A program made the translations under genes and the position numbers. Source: Shewanella sp. MBTL60-112-B2 (GTDB taxonomy: Bacteria > Pseudomonadota > Gammaproteobacteria > Enterobacterales > Shewanellaceae). From it: a stretch of DNA of 64,000 nucleotides. Below, one piece after another: positions 63,789 through 64,000 of this stretch. The notes beneath the pieces were generated by a model that ran no database searches, was not told where the DNA came from, and saw nothing but the letters and a program-made list of their open reading frames with translations. The stretch lies in assembly GCF_019655055.1 (NCBI RefSeq), contig NZ_BPFA01000022.1:18237-82236 (forward strand). Reading direction: 5' to 3'. Each line of letters begins with the position of its first letter. The stretch's first letter is position 1.

Positions 63789-64000
63789 TAATTGAAGAGT
63801 TTGATCATGGCTCAGATTGAACGCTGGCGGCAGGCCTAACACATGCAAGTCGAGCGGTAACACAAGGGAGCTTGCTCCTGAGGTGACGAGCGGCGGACGG
63901 GTGAGTAATGCCTAGGTATCTGCCCAGTCGAGGGGGATAACAGTTGGAAACGACTGCTAATACCGCATACGCCCTACGGGGGAAAGGAGGGGACCTTCGG
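63789..64000 (+). rRNA. rrs: 16S ribosomal RNA (partial, 5' end)
   Basis: Begins AATTGAAGAGTTTGATCATG and continues with GGCTCAGATTGAACGCTGG, the universal 16S 5' region, then CACATGCAAGTCGAGCGGTA. The window ends about 212 bases in, so the 3' part of the gene and any 23S/5S/tRNA lie outside. Confidence 0.98.

Overview
The window is chromosomal DNA from a gammaproteobacterium, almost certainly Shewanella. The gene order trkH-yigZ-pepQ / fadBA ... tag / glyQS ... gyrB-recF-dnaN-dnaA / rpmH-rnpA-yidD-yidC-mnmE ... mioC-oriC-mnmG-rsmG-parAB-atp is the replication-origin neighbourhood of that genus, and the proteins closely resemble their E. coli/Vibrio counterparts. GATC sites cluster at the origin, which implies a Dam/SeqA-type organism. 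The species cannot be fixed from sequence alone. Nearly everything is core genome. I see no prophage, CRISPR array, intact insertion sequence or tRNA.

Region by region. 1-3.7 kb (minus): truncated trkH, yigZ, pepQ, with a 265-bp inverted-repeat-bounded element after yigZ. 3.9-7.4 kb: fadBA beta-oxidation operon with candidate PsrA and FadR operators. 7.4-13.7 kb: small housekeeping genes (GNAT, ybaK, tusA, MOSC), a large secreted propeller-amidohydrolase, and an unknown membrane-anchored protein. 13.7-17.4 kb: tag and glyQS. 17.4-24.8 kb (minus): HDOD gene, gyrB, recF, dnaN, dnaA. 25-29 kb: rpmH, rnpA, yidD, yidC, mnmE. 29-33 kb: a 0.7-kb GATC-rich non-coding stretch, an orphan MSHA-like prepilin, a LysE-type exporter, a nucleoside hydrolase and mioC. 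33.1-33.6 kb: oriC with DnaA boxes, an AT-rich unwinding region and about 19 GATC sites. 33.6-38.1 kb: mnmG, rsmG, parA, parB. 38.3-45.3 kb: the complete nine-gene ATP synthase operon. 45.3-52.8 kb: a fold-back repeat, a DsrE-like gene, glmU, a siderophore receptor, and a DeoR-type regulator with glmS. 52.9-58.1 kb (minus): guaC, an unknown gene and pstSCAB. 58.7-63.2 kb: a CPA1 antiporter, a Fur-box-controlled DUF2061 protein, menB, a coiled-coil protein and ccoG. 63.2 kb to the end: tandem rrn promoters, boxA and the start of a 16S rRNA gene.

The genes serve chromosome replication and segregation (dnaA, dnaN, gyrB, oriC, parAB with parS sites), translation and tRNA modification (rnpA, mnmE, mnmG, glyQS, rsmG), membrane insertion and energy (yidC, atp, ccoG, menB), amino-sugar supply for the cell wall (glmU, glmS) and phosphate and iron acquisition (pst, TonB receptor).

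The most interesting non-genic content is a set of parS sites left of oriC: three perfect 16-bp palindromes plus two degenerate copies. One is built into a transcription terminator, one sits inside the amidohydrolase coding sequence, and one near-match lies in the end of recF. Also notable are two MITE-like fold-back elements, a GATC cluster away from oriC and dnaA, a promoter-abutting terminator-like hairpin before guaC, and a near-perfect Fur box on a 65-residue membrane protein.
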